Assembly: GCA_964057225.1 (NCBI GenBank)
Contig: OZ059894.1
Location: forward strand, 24,644,476-24,708,475
Reading direction: 5' to 3'
Source of the DNA: Auanema rhodensis
Taxonomy: Eukaryota; Nematoda; Chromadorea; Rhabditida; Rhabditidae
Length of the DNA stretch: 64,000 nt
Below the pieces are notes generated by a model that worked only from the letters and a program-made list of their open reading frames with translations, was not told where the DNA came from and made no database searches. Of this stretch, positions 11,462-25,037 are shown piece by piece; position 1 is the first letter of the stretch; the number at the start of each line of letters is the position of its first letter. The position numbers and the translations under genes were made by a program.

Positions 11462-14277
11462 TTTTCAAAATTAGATTCCCCATGTCCATATTAGTCTAAA
11501 AACAAATTTTTATTGATATTGGTTCATGGTAACCATGACTTTGAAATTTACGTGAACTTTAATTTATGCTAATTAAATGTACACGTGATGTGCACTTGGT
11601 ATGTAACTCGCTTCACGTGAAAGATGAAGAGATGCGGTTTTCAAAATTAGATTCCCCATGTCCATATTAGTCTAAAAACAAATTTTTATTGATATTGGTG
11701 CATGGTAACCATGACTTTGAAATTTACGTGAACTTTAATTTATGCTAATTAAATGTACACGTGATGTGCACTTGGTATGTAACTCTCTTCACGTGAAAGA
11801 TGAAGAGATGCGGTTTTCAAAATTAGATTCCCCATGTCCATATTAGTCTAAAAACAAATTTTTATTGATATTGGTGCATGGTAACCATGACTTTGAAATT
11901 TACGTGAACTTTAATTTATGCTAATTAAATGTACACGTGATGTGCACTTGGTATGTAACTCGCTTCACGTGAAAGATAAAGAGATGCGGTTTTCAAAATT
12001 AGATTCCCCATGTCCATATTAGTCTAAAAACAAATTTTTATTGATATTGGTTCATGGTAACCATGACTTTGAAATTTACGTGAACTTTAATTTATGCTAA
12101 TTAAATGTACACGTGATGTGCACTTGGTATGTAACTCGCTTCACGTGAAAGATAAAGAGATGCGGTTTTCAAAATTAGATTCCCCATGTCCATATTAGTC
12201 TAAAAACAAATTTTTATTGATATTGGTGCATGGTAACCATGACTTTGAAATTTACGTGAACTTTAATTTATGCTAATTAAATGTACACGTGATGTGCACT
12301 TGGTATGTAACTCGCTTCACGTGAAAGATAAAGAGATGCGGTTTTCAAAATTAGATTCCCCATGTCCATATTAGTCTAAAAACAAATTTGTATTGATATT
12401 GGTGCATGGTAACCATGACTTTGAAATTTACGTGAACTTTAATTTATGCTAATTAAATGTACACGTGATGTGCACTTGGTATGTAACTCGCTTCACGTGA
12501 AAGATAAAGAGATGCGGTTTTCAAAATTAGATTCCCCATGTCCATATTAGTCTAAAAACAAATTTTTATTGATATTGGTGCATGGTAACCATGACTTTGA
12601 AATTTACGTGAACTTTAATTTATGCTAATTAAATGTACACGTGATGTGCACTTGGTATGTAACTCGCTTCACGTGAAAGATAAAGAGATGCGGTTTTCAA
12701 AATTAGATTCCCCATGTCCATATTAGTCTAAAAACAAATTTTTATTGATATTGGTGCATGGTAACCATGACTTTGAAATTTACGTGAACTTTAATTTATG
12801 CTAATTAAATGTACACGTGATGTGCACTTGGTATGTAACTCGCTTCACGTGAAAGATAAAGAGATGCGGTTTTCAAAATTAGATTCCCCATGTCCATATT
12901 AGTCTAAAAACAAATTTTTATTGATATTGGTTCATGGTAACCATGACTTTGAAATTTACGTGAACTTTAATTTATGCTAATTAAATGTACACGTGATGTG
13001 CACTTGGTATGTAACTCGCTTCACGTGAAAGATGAAGAGATGCGGTTTTCAAAATTAGATTCCCCATGTCCATATTAGTCTAAAAACAAATTTTTATTGA
13101 TATTGGTGCATGGTAACCATGACTTTGAAATTTACGTGAACTTTAATTTATGCTAATTAAATGTACACGTGATGTGCACTTGGTATGTAACTCTCTTCAC
13201 GTGAAAGATGAAGAGATGCGGTTTTCAAAATTAGATTCCCCATGTCCATATTAGTCTAAAAACAAATTTTTATTGATATTGGTGCATGGTAACCATGACT
13301 TTGAAATTTACGTGAACTTTAATTTATGCTAATTAAATGTACACGTGATGTGCACTTGGTATGTAACTCGCTTCACGTGAAAGATAAAGAGATGCGGTTT
13401 TCAAAATTAGATTCCCCATGTCCATATTAGTCTAAAAACAAATTTTTATTGATATTGGTTCATGGTAACCATGACTTTGAAATTTACGTGAACTTTAATT
13501 TATGCTAATTAAATGTACACGTGATGTGCACTTGGTATGTAACTCGCTTCACGTGAAAGATAAAGAGATGCGGTTTTCAAAATTAGATTCCCCATGTCCA
13601 TATTAGTCTAAAAACAAATTTTTATTGATATTGGTGCATGGTAACCATGACTTTGAAATTTACGTGAACTTTAATTTATGCTAATTAAATGTACACGTGA
13701 TGTGCACTTGGTATGTAACTCGCTTCACGTGAAAGATAAAGAGATGCGGTTTTCAAAATTAGATTCCCCATGTCCATATTAGTCTAAAAACAAATTTGTA
13801 TTGATATTGGTGCATGGTAACCATGACTTTGAAATTTACGTGAACTTTAATTTATGCTAATTAAATGTACACGTGATGTGCACTTGGTATGTAACTCGCT
13901 TCACGTGAAAGATAAAGAGATGCGGTTTTCAAAATTAGATTCCCCATGTCCATATTAGTCTAAAAACAAATTTTTATTGATATTGGTGCATGGTAACCAT
14001 GACTTTGAAATTTACGTGAACTTTAATTTATGCTAATTAAATGTACACGTGATGTGCACTTGGTATGTAACTCGCTTCACGTGAAAGATAAAGAGATGCG
14101 GTTTTCAAAATTAGATTCCCCATGTCCATATTAGTCTAAAAACAAATTTTTATTGATATTGGTGCATGGTAACCATGACTTTGAAATTTACGTGAACTTT
14201 AATTTATGCTAATTAAATGTACACGTGATGTGCACTTGGTATGTAACTCGCTTCACGTGAAAGATGAAGAGATGCGG
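11462..14277 (+). repeat. Eight-monomer tandem duplication (2 x 1408 bp)
   Basis: Markers repeat at an offset of 1408 bp (8 x 176): GATGAAGAG at 11626 and 13034 and again at 11802 and 13210; ACTCTCTTC (T149) at 11786 and 13194; AATTTGTATTG (G49) at 12390 and 13798. The order of types is T, G, G, T, G, G, G, G in both copies. Homology cannot begin before 11274 or extend past about 14265, where the GATGAAG or GATAAAG state differs, so the two copies fill nearly all of that interval. Confidence 0.87.
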
Positions 14278-17093
14278 TTTTCAAAATTAGATTCCCCATG
14301 TCCATATTAGTCTAAAAACAAATTTGTATTGATATTGGTGCATGGTAACCATGACTTTGAAATTTACGTGAACTTTAATTTATGCTAATTAAATGTACAC
14401 GTGATGTGCACTTGGTATGTAACTCGCTTCACGTGAAAGATAAAGAGATGCGGTTTTCAAAATTAGATTCCCCATGTCCATATTAGTCTAAAAACAAATT
14501 TTTATTGATATTGGTGCATGGTAACCATGACTTTGAAATTTACGTGAACTTTAATTTATGCTAATTAAATGTACACGTGATGTGCACTTGGTATGTAACT
14601 CGCTTCACGTGAAAGATGAAGAGATGCGGTTTTCAAAATTAGATTCCCCATGTCCATATTAGTCTAAAAACAAATTTTTATTGATATTGGTGCATGGTAA
14701 CCATGACTTTGAAATTTACGTGAACTTTAATTTATGCTAATTAAATGTACACGTGATGTGCACTTGGTATGTAACTCGCTTCACGTGAAAGATAAAGAGA
14801 TGCGGTTTTCAAAATTAGATTCCCCATGTCCATATTAGTCTAAAAACAAATTTTTATTGATATTGGTGCATGGTAACCATGACTTTGAAATTTACGTGAA
14901 CTTTAATTTATGCTAATTAAATGTACACGTGATGTGCACTTGGTATGTAACTCGCTTCACGTGAAAGATAAAGAGATGCGGTTTTCAAAATTAGATTCCC
15001 CATGTCCATATTAGTCTAAAAACAAATTTGTATTGATATTGGTGCATGGTAACCATGACTTTGAAATTTACGTGAACTTTAATTTATGCTAATTAAATGT
15101 ACACGTGATGTGCACTTGGTATGTAACTCGCTTCACGTGAAAGATAAAGAGATGCGGTTTTCAAAATTAGATTCCCCATGTCCATATTAGTCTAAAAACA
15201 AATTTTTATTGATATTGGTGCATAGTAACCATGACTTTGAAATTTACGTGAACTTTAATTTATGCTAATTAAATGTACACGTGATGTGCACTTGGTATGT
15301 AACTCGCTTCACGTGAAAGATGAAGAGATGCGGTTTTCAAAATTAGATTCCCCATGTCCATATTAGTCTAAAAACAAATTTTTATTGATATTGGTGCATG
15401 GTAACCATGACTTTGAAATTTACGTGAACTTTAATTTATGCTAATTAAATGTACACGTGATGTGCACTTGGTATGTAACTCGCTTCACGTGAAAGATGAA
15501 GAGATGCGGTTTTCAAAATTAGATTCCCCATGTCCATATTAGTCTAAAAACAAATTTTTATTGATATTGGTGCATGGTAACCATGACTTTGAAATTTACG
15601 TGAACTTTAATTTATGCTAATTAAATGTACACGTGATGTGCACTTGGTATGTAACTCTCTTCACGTGAAAGATAAAGAGATGCGGTTTTCAAAATTAGAT
15701 TCCCCATGTCCATATTAGTCTAAAAACAAATTTTTATTGATATTGGTTCATGGTAACCATGACTTTGAAATTTACGTGAACTTTAATTTATGCTAATTAA
15801 ATGTACACGTGATGTGCACTTGGTATGTAACTCGCTTCACGTGAAAGATAAAGAGATGCGGTTTTCAAAATTAGATTCCCCATGTCCATATTAGTCTAAA
15901 AACAAATTTTTATTGATATTGGTGCATGGTAACCATGACTTTGAAATTTACGTGAACTTTAATTTATGCTAATTAAATGTACACGTGATGTGCACTTGGT
16001 ATGTAACTCGCTTCACGTGAAAGATAAAGAGATGCGGTTTTCAAAATTAGATTCCCCATGTCCATATTAGTCTAAAAACAAATTTTTATTGATATTGGTG
16101 CATGGTAACCATGACTTTGAAATTTACGTGAACTTTAATTTATGCTAATTAAATGTACACGTGATGTGCACTTGGTATGTAACTCTCTTCACGTGAAAGA
16201 TAAAGAGATGCGGTTTTCAAAATTAGATTCCCCATGTCCATATTAGTCTAAAAACAAATTTTTATTGATATTGGTTCATGGTAACCATGACTTTGAAATT
16301 TACGTGAACTTTAATTTATGCTAATTAAATGTACACGTGATGTGCACTTGGTATGTAACTCGCTTCACGTGAAAGATAAAGAGATGCGGTTTTCAAAATT
16401 AGATTCCCCATGTCCATATTAGTCTAAAAACAAATTTTTATTGATATTGGTGCATGGTAACCATGACTTTGAAATTTACGTGAACTTTAATTTATGCTAA
16501 TTAAATGTACACGTGATGTGCACTTGGTATGTAACTCGCTTCACGTGAAAGATAAAGAGATGCGGTTTTCAAAATTAGATTCCCCATGTCCATATTAGTC
16601 TAAAAACAAATTTTTATTGATATTGGTGCATGGTAACCATGACTTTGAAATTTACGTGAACTTTAATTTATGCTAATTAAATGTACACGTGATGTGCACT
16701 TGGTATGTAACTCGCTTCACGTGAAAGATAAAGAGATGCGGTTTTCAAAATTAGATTCCCCATGTCCATATTAGTCTAAAAACAAATTTTTATTGATATT
16801 GGTGCATGGTAACCATGACTTTGAAATTTACGTGAACTTTAATTTATGCTAATTAAATGTACACGTGATGTGCACTTGGTATGTAACTCGCTTCACGTGA
16901 AAGATGAAGAGATGCGGTTTTCAAAATTAGATTCCCCATGTCCATATTAGTCTAAAAACAAATTTTTATTGATATTGGTGCATGGTAACCATGACTTTGA
17001 AATTTACGTGAACTTTAATTTATGCTAATTAAATGTACACGTGATGTGCACTTGGTATGTAACTCGCTTCACGTGAAAGATAAAGAGATGCGG

Positions 17094-17797
17094 TTTTCAA
17101 AATTAGATTCCCCATGTCCATATTAGTCTAAAAACAGATTTTTATTGATATTGGTTCATGGTAACCATGACTTTGAAATTTACGTGAACTTTAATTTATG
17201 CTAATTAAATGTACACGTGATGTGCACTTGGTATGTAACTCGCTTCACGTGAAAGATAAAGAGATGCGGTTTCCAAAATTAGATTCCCCATGTCCATATT
17301 AGTCTAAAAACAAATTTTTATTGATATTGCTTCATGGTAACCATGACTTTGAAATTTACGTGAACTTTAATTTATGCTAATTAAATGTACACGTGATGTG
17401 CACTTGGTATGTAACTCGCTTCACGTGAAAGATAAAGAGATGCGGTTTTCAAAATTAGATTCCCCATGTCCATATTAGTCTAAAAACAAATTTTTATTGA
17501 TATTGGTGCATGGTAACCATGACTTTGAAATTTACGTGAACTTTAATTTATGCTAATTAATTGTACACGTGATGTGCACTCGGTATGTAACTCGCTTCAC
17601 GTGAAAGATAAAGACATGCGGTTTTCAAAATTAGATTCCCCATGTCCATATTAGTCTAAAAACAAATTTTTATTGATATTGGTGCATGGTAACCATGACT
17701 TTGAAATTTACGTGAACTTTAATTTATGCTAATTAAATGTACACGTGATGTGCACTTGGTATGTAACTCGCTTCACGTGAAAGATAAAGAGATGCGG
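17094..17797 (+). repeat. Variant cassette, copy 2
   Basis: G44 is at 17137, followed by a C4 C-type monomer, then a monomer with T116 (ATTAATTGTAC, T at 17561), C136 and C170. The fourth monomer has the ordinary GTATGTAACTC and GATGCGG, so the A143/A173 member is missing here. It lies 1232 bp (7 monomers) upstream of copy 3 and shares T116 with it. Confidence 0.82.
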
Positions 17798-18325
17798 TTT
17801 TCAAAATTAGATTCCCCATGTCCATATTAGTCTAAAAACAAATTTTTATTGATATTGGTGCATGGTAACCATGACTTTGAAATTTACGTGAACTTTAATT
17901 TATGCTAATTAAATGTACACGTGATGTGCACTTGGTATGTAACTCGCTTCACGTGAAAGATAAAGAGATGCGGTTTTCAAAATTAGATTCCCCATGTCCA
18001 TATTAGTCTAAAAACAAATTTTTATTGATATTGGTGCATGGTAACCATGACTTTGAATTTTACGTGAACTTTAATTTATGCTAATTAAATGTACACTTGA
18101 TGTGCACTTGGTATGTAACTCGCTTCACGTGAAAGATAAAGAGATGCGGTTTTCAAAATTAGATTCCCCATGTCCATATTAGTCTAAAAACAAATTTTTA
18201 TTGATATTGGTGCATGGTAACCATGACTTTGAAATTTACGTGAACTTTAATTTATGCTAATTAAATGTACACGTGATGTGCACTTGGTATGTAACTCGCT
18301 TCACGTGAAAGATAAAGAGATGCGG

Positions 18326-19029
18326 TTTTCAAAATTAGATTCCCCATGTCCATATTAGTCTAAAAACAGATTTTTATTGATATTGGTTCATGGTAACCAT
18401 GACTTTGAAATTTACGTGAACTTTAATTTATGCTAATTAAATGTACACGTGATGTGCACTTGGTATGTAACTCGCTTCACGTGAAAGATAAAGAGATGCG
18501 GTTTCCAAAATTAGATTCCCCATGTCCATATTAGTCTAAAAACAAATTTTTATTGATATTGCTTCATGGTAACCATGACTTTGAAATTTACGTGAACTTT
18601 AATTTATGCTAATTAAATGTACACGTGATGTGCACTTGGTATGTAACTCGCTTCACGTGAAAGATAAAGAGATGCGGTTTTCAAAATTAGATTCCCCATG
18701 TCCATATTAGTCTAAAAACAAATTTTTATTGATATTGGTGCATGGTAACCATGACTTTGAAATTTACGTGAACTTTAATTTATGCTAATTAATTGTACAC
18801 GTGATGTGCACTCGGTATGTAACTCGCTTCACGTGAAAGATAAAGACATGCGGTTTTCAAAATTAGATTCCCCATGTCCATATTAGTCTAAAAACAAATT
18901 TTTATTGATATTGGTGCATGGTAACCATGACTTTGAAATTTACGTGAACTTTAATTTATGCCAATTAAATGTACACGTGATGTGCACTTGGTATGAAACT
19001 CGCTTCACGTGAAAGATAAAGAGATACGG
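18326..19029 (+). repeat. Variant cassette, copy 3
   Basis: G44 is at 18369, then the C4 C-type monomer, then T116 (18793) with C136 and C170, then a monomer with C109 (ATGCCAATT, C at 18961-18962) and A143/A173. Its right half is the beginning of the 2464-bp duplication that follows; its left half (G44 and C4 monomers) is not part of that duplication. Confidence 0.83.
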
Positions 19030-21033
19030 TTTTCAAAATTAGATTCCCCATGTCCATATTAGTCTAAAAACAAATTTTTATTGATATTGGTGCATGGTAA
19101 CCATGACTTTGAAATTTACGTGAACTTTAATTTATGCTAATTAAATGTACACGTGATGTGCACTTGGTATGTAACTCGCTTCACGTGAAAGATAAAGAGA
19201 TGCGGTTTTCAAAATTAGATTCCCCATGTCCATATTAGTCTAAAAACAAATTTTTATTGATATTGGTGCATGGTAACCATGACTTTGAAATTTACGTGAA
19301 CTTTAATTTATGTTAATTAAATGTACACGTGATGTGCACTTGGTATGAAACTCGCTTCACGTGAAAGATAAAGAGATACGGTTTTCAAAATTAGATTCCC
19401 CATGTCCATATTAGTCTAAAAACAAATTTTTATTGATATTGGTGCATGGTAACCATGACTTTGAAATTTACGTGAACTTTAATTTATGCTAATTAAATGT
19501 ACACGTGATGTGCACTCGGTATGTAACTCGCTTCATGTGAAAGATAAAGACATGCGGTTTTCAAAATTAGATTCCCCATGTCCATATTAGTCTAAAAACA
19601 AATTTTTATTGATATTGGTGCATGGTAACCATGACTTTGAAATTTACGTGAACTTTAATTTATGTTAATTAAATGTACACGTGATGTGCACTTGGTATGA
19701 AACTCGCTTCACGTGAAAGATAAAGAGATACGGTTTTCAAAATTAGATTCCCCATGTCCATATTAGTCTAAAAACAAATTTTTATTGATATTGGTGCATG
19801 GTAACCATGACTTTGAAATTTACGTGAACTTTAATTTATGCTAATTAAATGTACACGTGATGTGCACTTGGTATGTAACTCGCTTCACGTGAAAGATAAA
19901 GAGATGCGGTTTTCAAAATTAGATTCCCCATGTCCATATTAGTCTAAAAACAAATTTTTATTGATATTGGTGCATGGTAACCATGACTTTGAAATTTACG
20001 TGAACTTTAATTTATGCTAATTAAATGTACACGTGATGTGCACTTGGTATGTAACTCGCTTCACGTGAAAGATAAAGAGATGCGGTTTTCAAAATTAGAT
20101 TCCCCATGTCCATATTAGTCTAAAAACAAATTTTTATTGATATTGGTGCATGGTAACCATGACTTTGAATTTTACGTGAACTTTAATTTATGCTAATTAA
20201 ATGTACACTTGATGTGCACTTGGTATGTAACTCGCTTCACGTGAAAGATAAAGAGATGCGGTTTTCAAAATTAGATTCCCCATGTCCATATTAGTCTAAA
20301 AACAAATTTTTATTGATATTGGTGCATGGTAACCATGACTTTGAAATTTACGTGAACTTTAATTTATGATAATTAAATGTACACGTGATGTGCACTTGGT
20401 ATGTAACTCGCTTCACGTGAAAGATAAAGAGATGCGGTTTCCAAAATTAGATTCCCCATGTCCATATTAGTCTAAAAACAAATTTTTATTGATATTGCTT
20501 CATGGTAACCATGACTTTGAAATTTACGTGAACTTTAATTTATGCTAATTAAATGTACACGTGATGTGCACTTGGTATGTAACTCGCTTCACGTGAAAGA
20601 TAAAGAGATGCGGTTTTCAAAATTAGATTCCCCATGTCCATATTAGTCTAAAAACGAATTTTTATTGATATTGGTGCATGGTAACCATGACTTTGAAATT
20701 TACGTGAACTTTAATTTATGCTAATTAAATGTACACGTGATGTGCACTCGGTATGTAACTCGCTTCACGTAAAAGATAAAGACATGCGGTTTTCAAAATT
20801 AGATTCCCCATGTCCATATTAGTCTAAAAACAAATTTTTATTGATATTGGTGCATGGTAACCATGACTTTGAAATTTACGTGAACTTTAATTTATGCTAA
20901 TTAAATGTACACGTGATGTGCACTTGGTATGAAACTCGCTTCACGTGAAAGATAAAGAGATACGGTTTTCAAAATTAAATTCCCCATGTCCATATTAGTC
21001 TAAAAACAAATTTTTATTGATATTGGTGCATGG
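18570..21033 (+). repeat. Fourteen-monomer unit (2464 bp), copy 1
   Basis: A block of 14 monomers is repeated at an exact offset of 2464 bp. Shared rare sites include AATTGTACAC at 18791 (21255), ATGCCAATT at 18961 (21425), ATGTTAATT at 19665 (22129), GCACTCGG at 19517 (21981), GAATTTTACG at 20167 (22631) and AAATTCCCC at 20977 (23441). Copy 1 differs in one monomer: T108, A143 and A173 appear together at about 19313-19380 but not at the matching place in copy 2. It also has CTTCATGTGA near 19535. The left end lies between about 18565 and 18790. Confidence 0.9.
20262..20965 (+). repeat. Variant cassette, copy 4
   Basis: The cassette begins with a G-type monomer with A108 (ATGATAATT) that lacks G44. 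It continues with the C4 C-type monomer, then a monomer with G43 (AAAACGAATT), C136, CACGTAAAAG and C170, and then A143/A173 followed by AATTAAATTCC. The G43 and CGTAAAAG changes separate copies 4 and 5 from copies 1 to 3. Confidence 0.82.
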
Positions 21034-23497
21034 TAACCATGACTTTGAAATTTACGTGAACTTTAATTTATGCTAATTAAATGTACACGTGATGTGCACT
21101 TGGTATGTAACTCGCTTCACGTGAAAGATAAAGAGATGCGGTTTTCAAAATTAGATTCCCCATGTCCATATTAGTCTAAAAACAAATTTTTATTGATATT
21201 GGTGCATGGTAACCATGACTTTGAAATTTACGTGAACTTTAATTTATGCTAATTAATTGTACACGTGATGTGCACTCGGTATGTAACTCGCTTCACGTGA
21301 AAGATAAAGACATGCGGTTTTCAAAATTAGATTCCCCATGTCCATATTAGTCTAAAAACAAATTTTTATTGATATTGGTGCATGGTAACCATGACTTTGA
21401 AATTTACGTGAACTTTAATTTATGCCAATTAAATGTACACGTGATGTGCACTTGGTATGAAACTCGCTTCACGTGAAAGATAAAGAGATACGGTTTTCAA
21501 AATTAGATTCCCCATGTCCATATTAGTCTAAAAACAAATTTTTATTGATATTGGTGCATGGTAACCATGACTTTGAAATTTACGTGAACTTTAATTTATG
21601 CTAATTAAATGTACACGTGATGTGCACTTGGTATGTAACTCGCTTCACGTGAAAGATAAAGAGATGCGGTTTTCAAAATTAGATTCCCCATGTCCATATT
21701 AGTCTAAAAACAAATTTTTATTGATATTGGTGCATGGTAACCATGACTTTGAAATTTACGTGAACTTTAATTTATGCTAATTAAATGTACACGTGATGTG
21801 CACTTGGTATGTAACTCGCTTCACGTGAAAGATAAAGAGATGCGGTTTTCAAAATTAGATTCCCCATGTCCATATTAGTCTAAAAACAAATTTTTATTGA
21901 TATTGGTGCATGGTAACCATGACTTTGAAATTTACGTGAACTTTAATTTATGCTAATTAAATGTACACGTGATGTGCACTCGGTATGTAACTCGCTTCAC
22001 GTGAAAGATAAAGACATGCGGTTTTCAAAATTAGATTCCCCATGTCCATATTAGTCTAAAAACAAATTTTTATTGATATTGGTGCATGGTAACCATGACT
22101 TTGAAATTTACGTGAACTTTAATTTATGTTAATTAAATGTACACGTGATGTGCACTTGGTATGAAACTCGCTTCACGTGAAAGATAAAGAGATACGGTTT
22201 TCAAAATTAGATTCCCCATGTCCATATTAGTCTAAAAACAAATTTTTATTGATATTGGTGCATGGTAACCATGACTTTGAAATTTACGTGAACTTTAATT
22301 TATGCTAATTAAATGTACACGTGATGTGCACTTGGTATGTAACTCGCTTCACGTGAAAGATAAAGAGATGCGGTTTTCAAAATTAGATTCCCCATGTCCA
22401 TATTAGTCTAAAAACAAATTTTTATTGATATTGGTGCATGGTAACCATGACTTTGAAATTTACGTGAACTTTAATTTATGCTAATTAAATGTACACGTGA
22501 TGTGCACTTGGTATGTAACTCGCTTCACGTGAAAGATAAAGAGATGCGGTTTTCAAAATTAGATTCCCCATGTCCATATTAGTCTAAAAACAAATTTTTA
22601 TTGATATTGGTGCATGGTAACCATGACTTTGAATTTTACGTGAACTTTAATTTATGCTAATTAAATGTACACTTGATGTGCACTTGGTATGTAACTCGCT
22701 TCACGTGAAAGATAAAGAGATGCGGTTTTCAAAATTAGATTCCCCATGTCCATATTAGTCTAAAAACAAATTTTTATTGATATTGGTGCATGGTAACCAT
22801 GACTTTGAAATTTACGTGAACTTTAATTTATGATAATTAAATGTACACGTGATGTGCACTTGGTATGTAACTCGCTTCACGTGAAAGATAAAGAGATGCG
22901 GTTTCCAAAATTAGATTCCCCATGTCCATATTAGTCTAAAAACAAATTTTTATTGATATTGCTTCATGGTAACCATGACTTTGAAATTTACGTGAACTTT
23001 AATTTATGCTAATTAAATGTACACGTGATGTGCACTTGGTATGTAACTCGCTTCACGTGAAAGATAAAGAGATGCGGTTTTCAAAATTAGATTCCCCATG
23101 TCCATATTAGTCTAAAAACGAATTTTTATTGATATTGGTGCATGGTAACCATGACTTTGAAATTTACGTGAACTTTAATTTATGCTAATTAAATGTACAC
23201 GTGATGTGCACTCGGTATGTAACTCGCTTCACGTAAAAGATAAAGACATGCGGTTTTCAAAATTAGATTCCCCATGTCCATATTAGTCTAAAAACAAATT
23301 TTTATTGATATTGGTGCATGGTAACCATGACTTTGAAATTTACGTGAACTTTAATTTATGCTAATTAAATGTACACGTGATGTGCACTTGGTATGAAACT
23401 CGCTTCACGTGAAAGATAAAGAGATACGGTTTTCAAAATTAAATTCCCCATGTCCATATTAGTCTAAAAACAAATTTTTATTGATATTGGTGCATGG
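21034..23497 (+). repeat. Fourteen-monomer unit (2464 bp), copy 2
   Basis: This is the direct neighbour of copy 1 and matches it at every marker listed there except the three-site tract around 21777-21844, which has the majority bases. A third copy does not follow: the T116 marker expected at 23719 is absent. The cassette copy at 22726-23429 lies at its right end. Confidence 0.9.
22726..23429 (+). repeat. Variant cassette, copy 5
   Basis: This is the 2464-bp-shifted equivalent of copy 4: A108, then the C4 C-type monomer, then G43 with C136, CACGTAAAAG and C170, then A143/A173 and AATTAAATTCC (AAATTCC at 23441). Confidence 0.83.
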
Positions 23498-24261
23498 TAA
23501 CCATGACTTTGAAATTTACGTGAACTTTAATTTATGCTAATTAAATGTACACGTGATGTGCACTTGGTATGTAACTCGCTTCACGTGAAAGATAAAGAGA
23601 TGCGGTTTTCAAAATTAGATTCCCCATGTCCATATTAGTCTAAAAACAAATTTTTATTGATATTGGTGCATGGTAACCATGACTTTGAAATTTACGTGAA
23701 CTTTAATTTATGCTAATTAAATGTACACGTGATGTGCACTTGGTATGTAACTCGCTTCACGTGAAAGATGAAGAGATGCGGTTTTCAAAATTAGATTCCC
23801 CATGTCCATATTAGTCTAAAAACAAATTTTTATTGATATTGGTGCATGGTAACCATGACTTTGAAATTTACGTGAACTTTAATTTATGCTAATTAAATGT
23901 ACACGTGATGTGCACTTGGTATGTAACTCGCTTCACGTGAAAGATGAAGAGATGCGGTTTTCAAAATTAGATTCCCCATGTCCATATTAGTCTAAAAACA
24001 AATTTTTATTGATATTGGTTCATGGTAACCATGACTTTGAAATTTACGTGAACTTTAATTTATGCTAATTAAATGTACACGTGATGTGCACTTGGTATGT
24101 AACTCGCTTCACGTGAAAGATAAAGAGATGCGGTTTTCAAAATTAGATTCCCCATGTCCATATTAGTCTAAAAACAAATTTTTATTGATATTGGTGCATG
24201 GTAACCATGACTTTGAAATTTACGTGAACTTTAATTTATGCTAATTAAATGTACACGTGAT

Positions 24262-24309
24262 GTGCACTTGGTATGTAACTCGCTTGTGCACTTGGTATGT
24301 AACTCGCTT
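24262..24309 (+). repeat. 24-bp tandem duplication inside a monomer (200-bp unit)
   Basis: Positions 24262-24285 and 24286-24309 are identical, both running from GTGCACTTGG to ACTCGCTT. The affected monomer (24134-24333) is 200 bp long. The duplication sits directly before cassette copy 6, so it probably marks the crossover that placed that cassette here. Confidence 0.93.
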
Positions 24310-24333
24310 CACGTGAAAGATAAAGAGATGCGG

Positions 24334-25037
24334 TTTTCAAAATTAGATTCCCCATGTCCATATTAGTCTAAAAACAGATTTTTATTGATATTGGTTCATG
24401 GTAACCATGACTTTGAAATTTACGTGAACTTTAATTTATGCTAATTAAATGTACACGTGATGTGCACTTGGTATGTAACTCGCTTCACGTGAAAGATAAA
24501 GAGATGCGGTTTCCAAAATTAGATTCCCCATGTCCATATTAGTCTAAAAACAAATTTTTATTGATATTGCTTCATGGTAACCATGACTTTGAAATTTACG
24601 TGAACTTTAATTTATGCTAATTAAATGTACACGTGATGTGCACTTGGTATGTAACTCGCTTCACGTGAAAGATAAAGAGATGCGGTTTTCAAAATTAGAT
24701 TCCCCATGTCCATATTAGTCTAAAAACAAATTTTTATTGATATTGGTGCATGGTAACCATGACTTTGAAATTTACGTGAACTTTAATTTATGCTAATTAA
24801 ATGTACACGTGATGTGCACTCGGTATGTAACTCGCTTCACGTAAAAGATAAAGACATGCGGTTTTCAAAATTAGATTCCCCATGTCCATATTAGTCTAAA
24901 AACAAATTTTTATTGATATTGGTGCATGGTAACCATGACTTTGAAATTTACGTGAACTTTAATTTATGCTAATTAAATGTACACGTGATGTGCACTTGGT
25001 ATGAAACTCGCTTCACGTGAAAGATAAAGAGATACGG
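24334..25037 (+). repeat. Variant cassette, copy 6
   Basis: G44 is at 24377 in a T-type monomer, then the C4 C-type monomer, then C136 with CACGTAAAAG and C170, then A143/A173 and AATTAAATTCC. It combines the G44 start of copies 1 to 3 with the CGTAAAAG end of copies 4 and 5, so it looks recombinant. The last clear member of the family in the window ends here. Confidence 0.83.
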
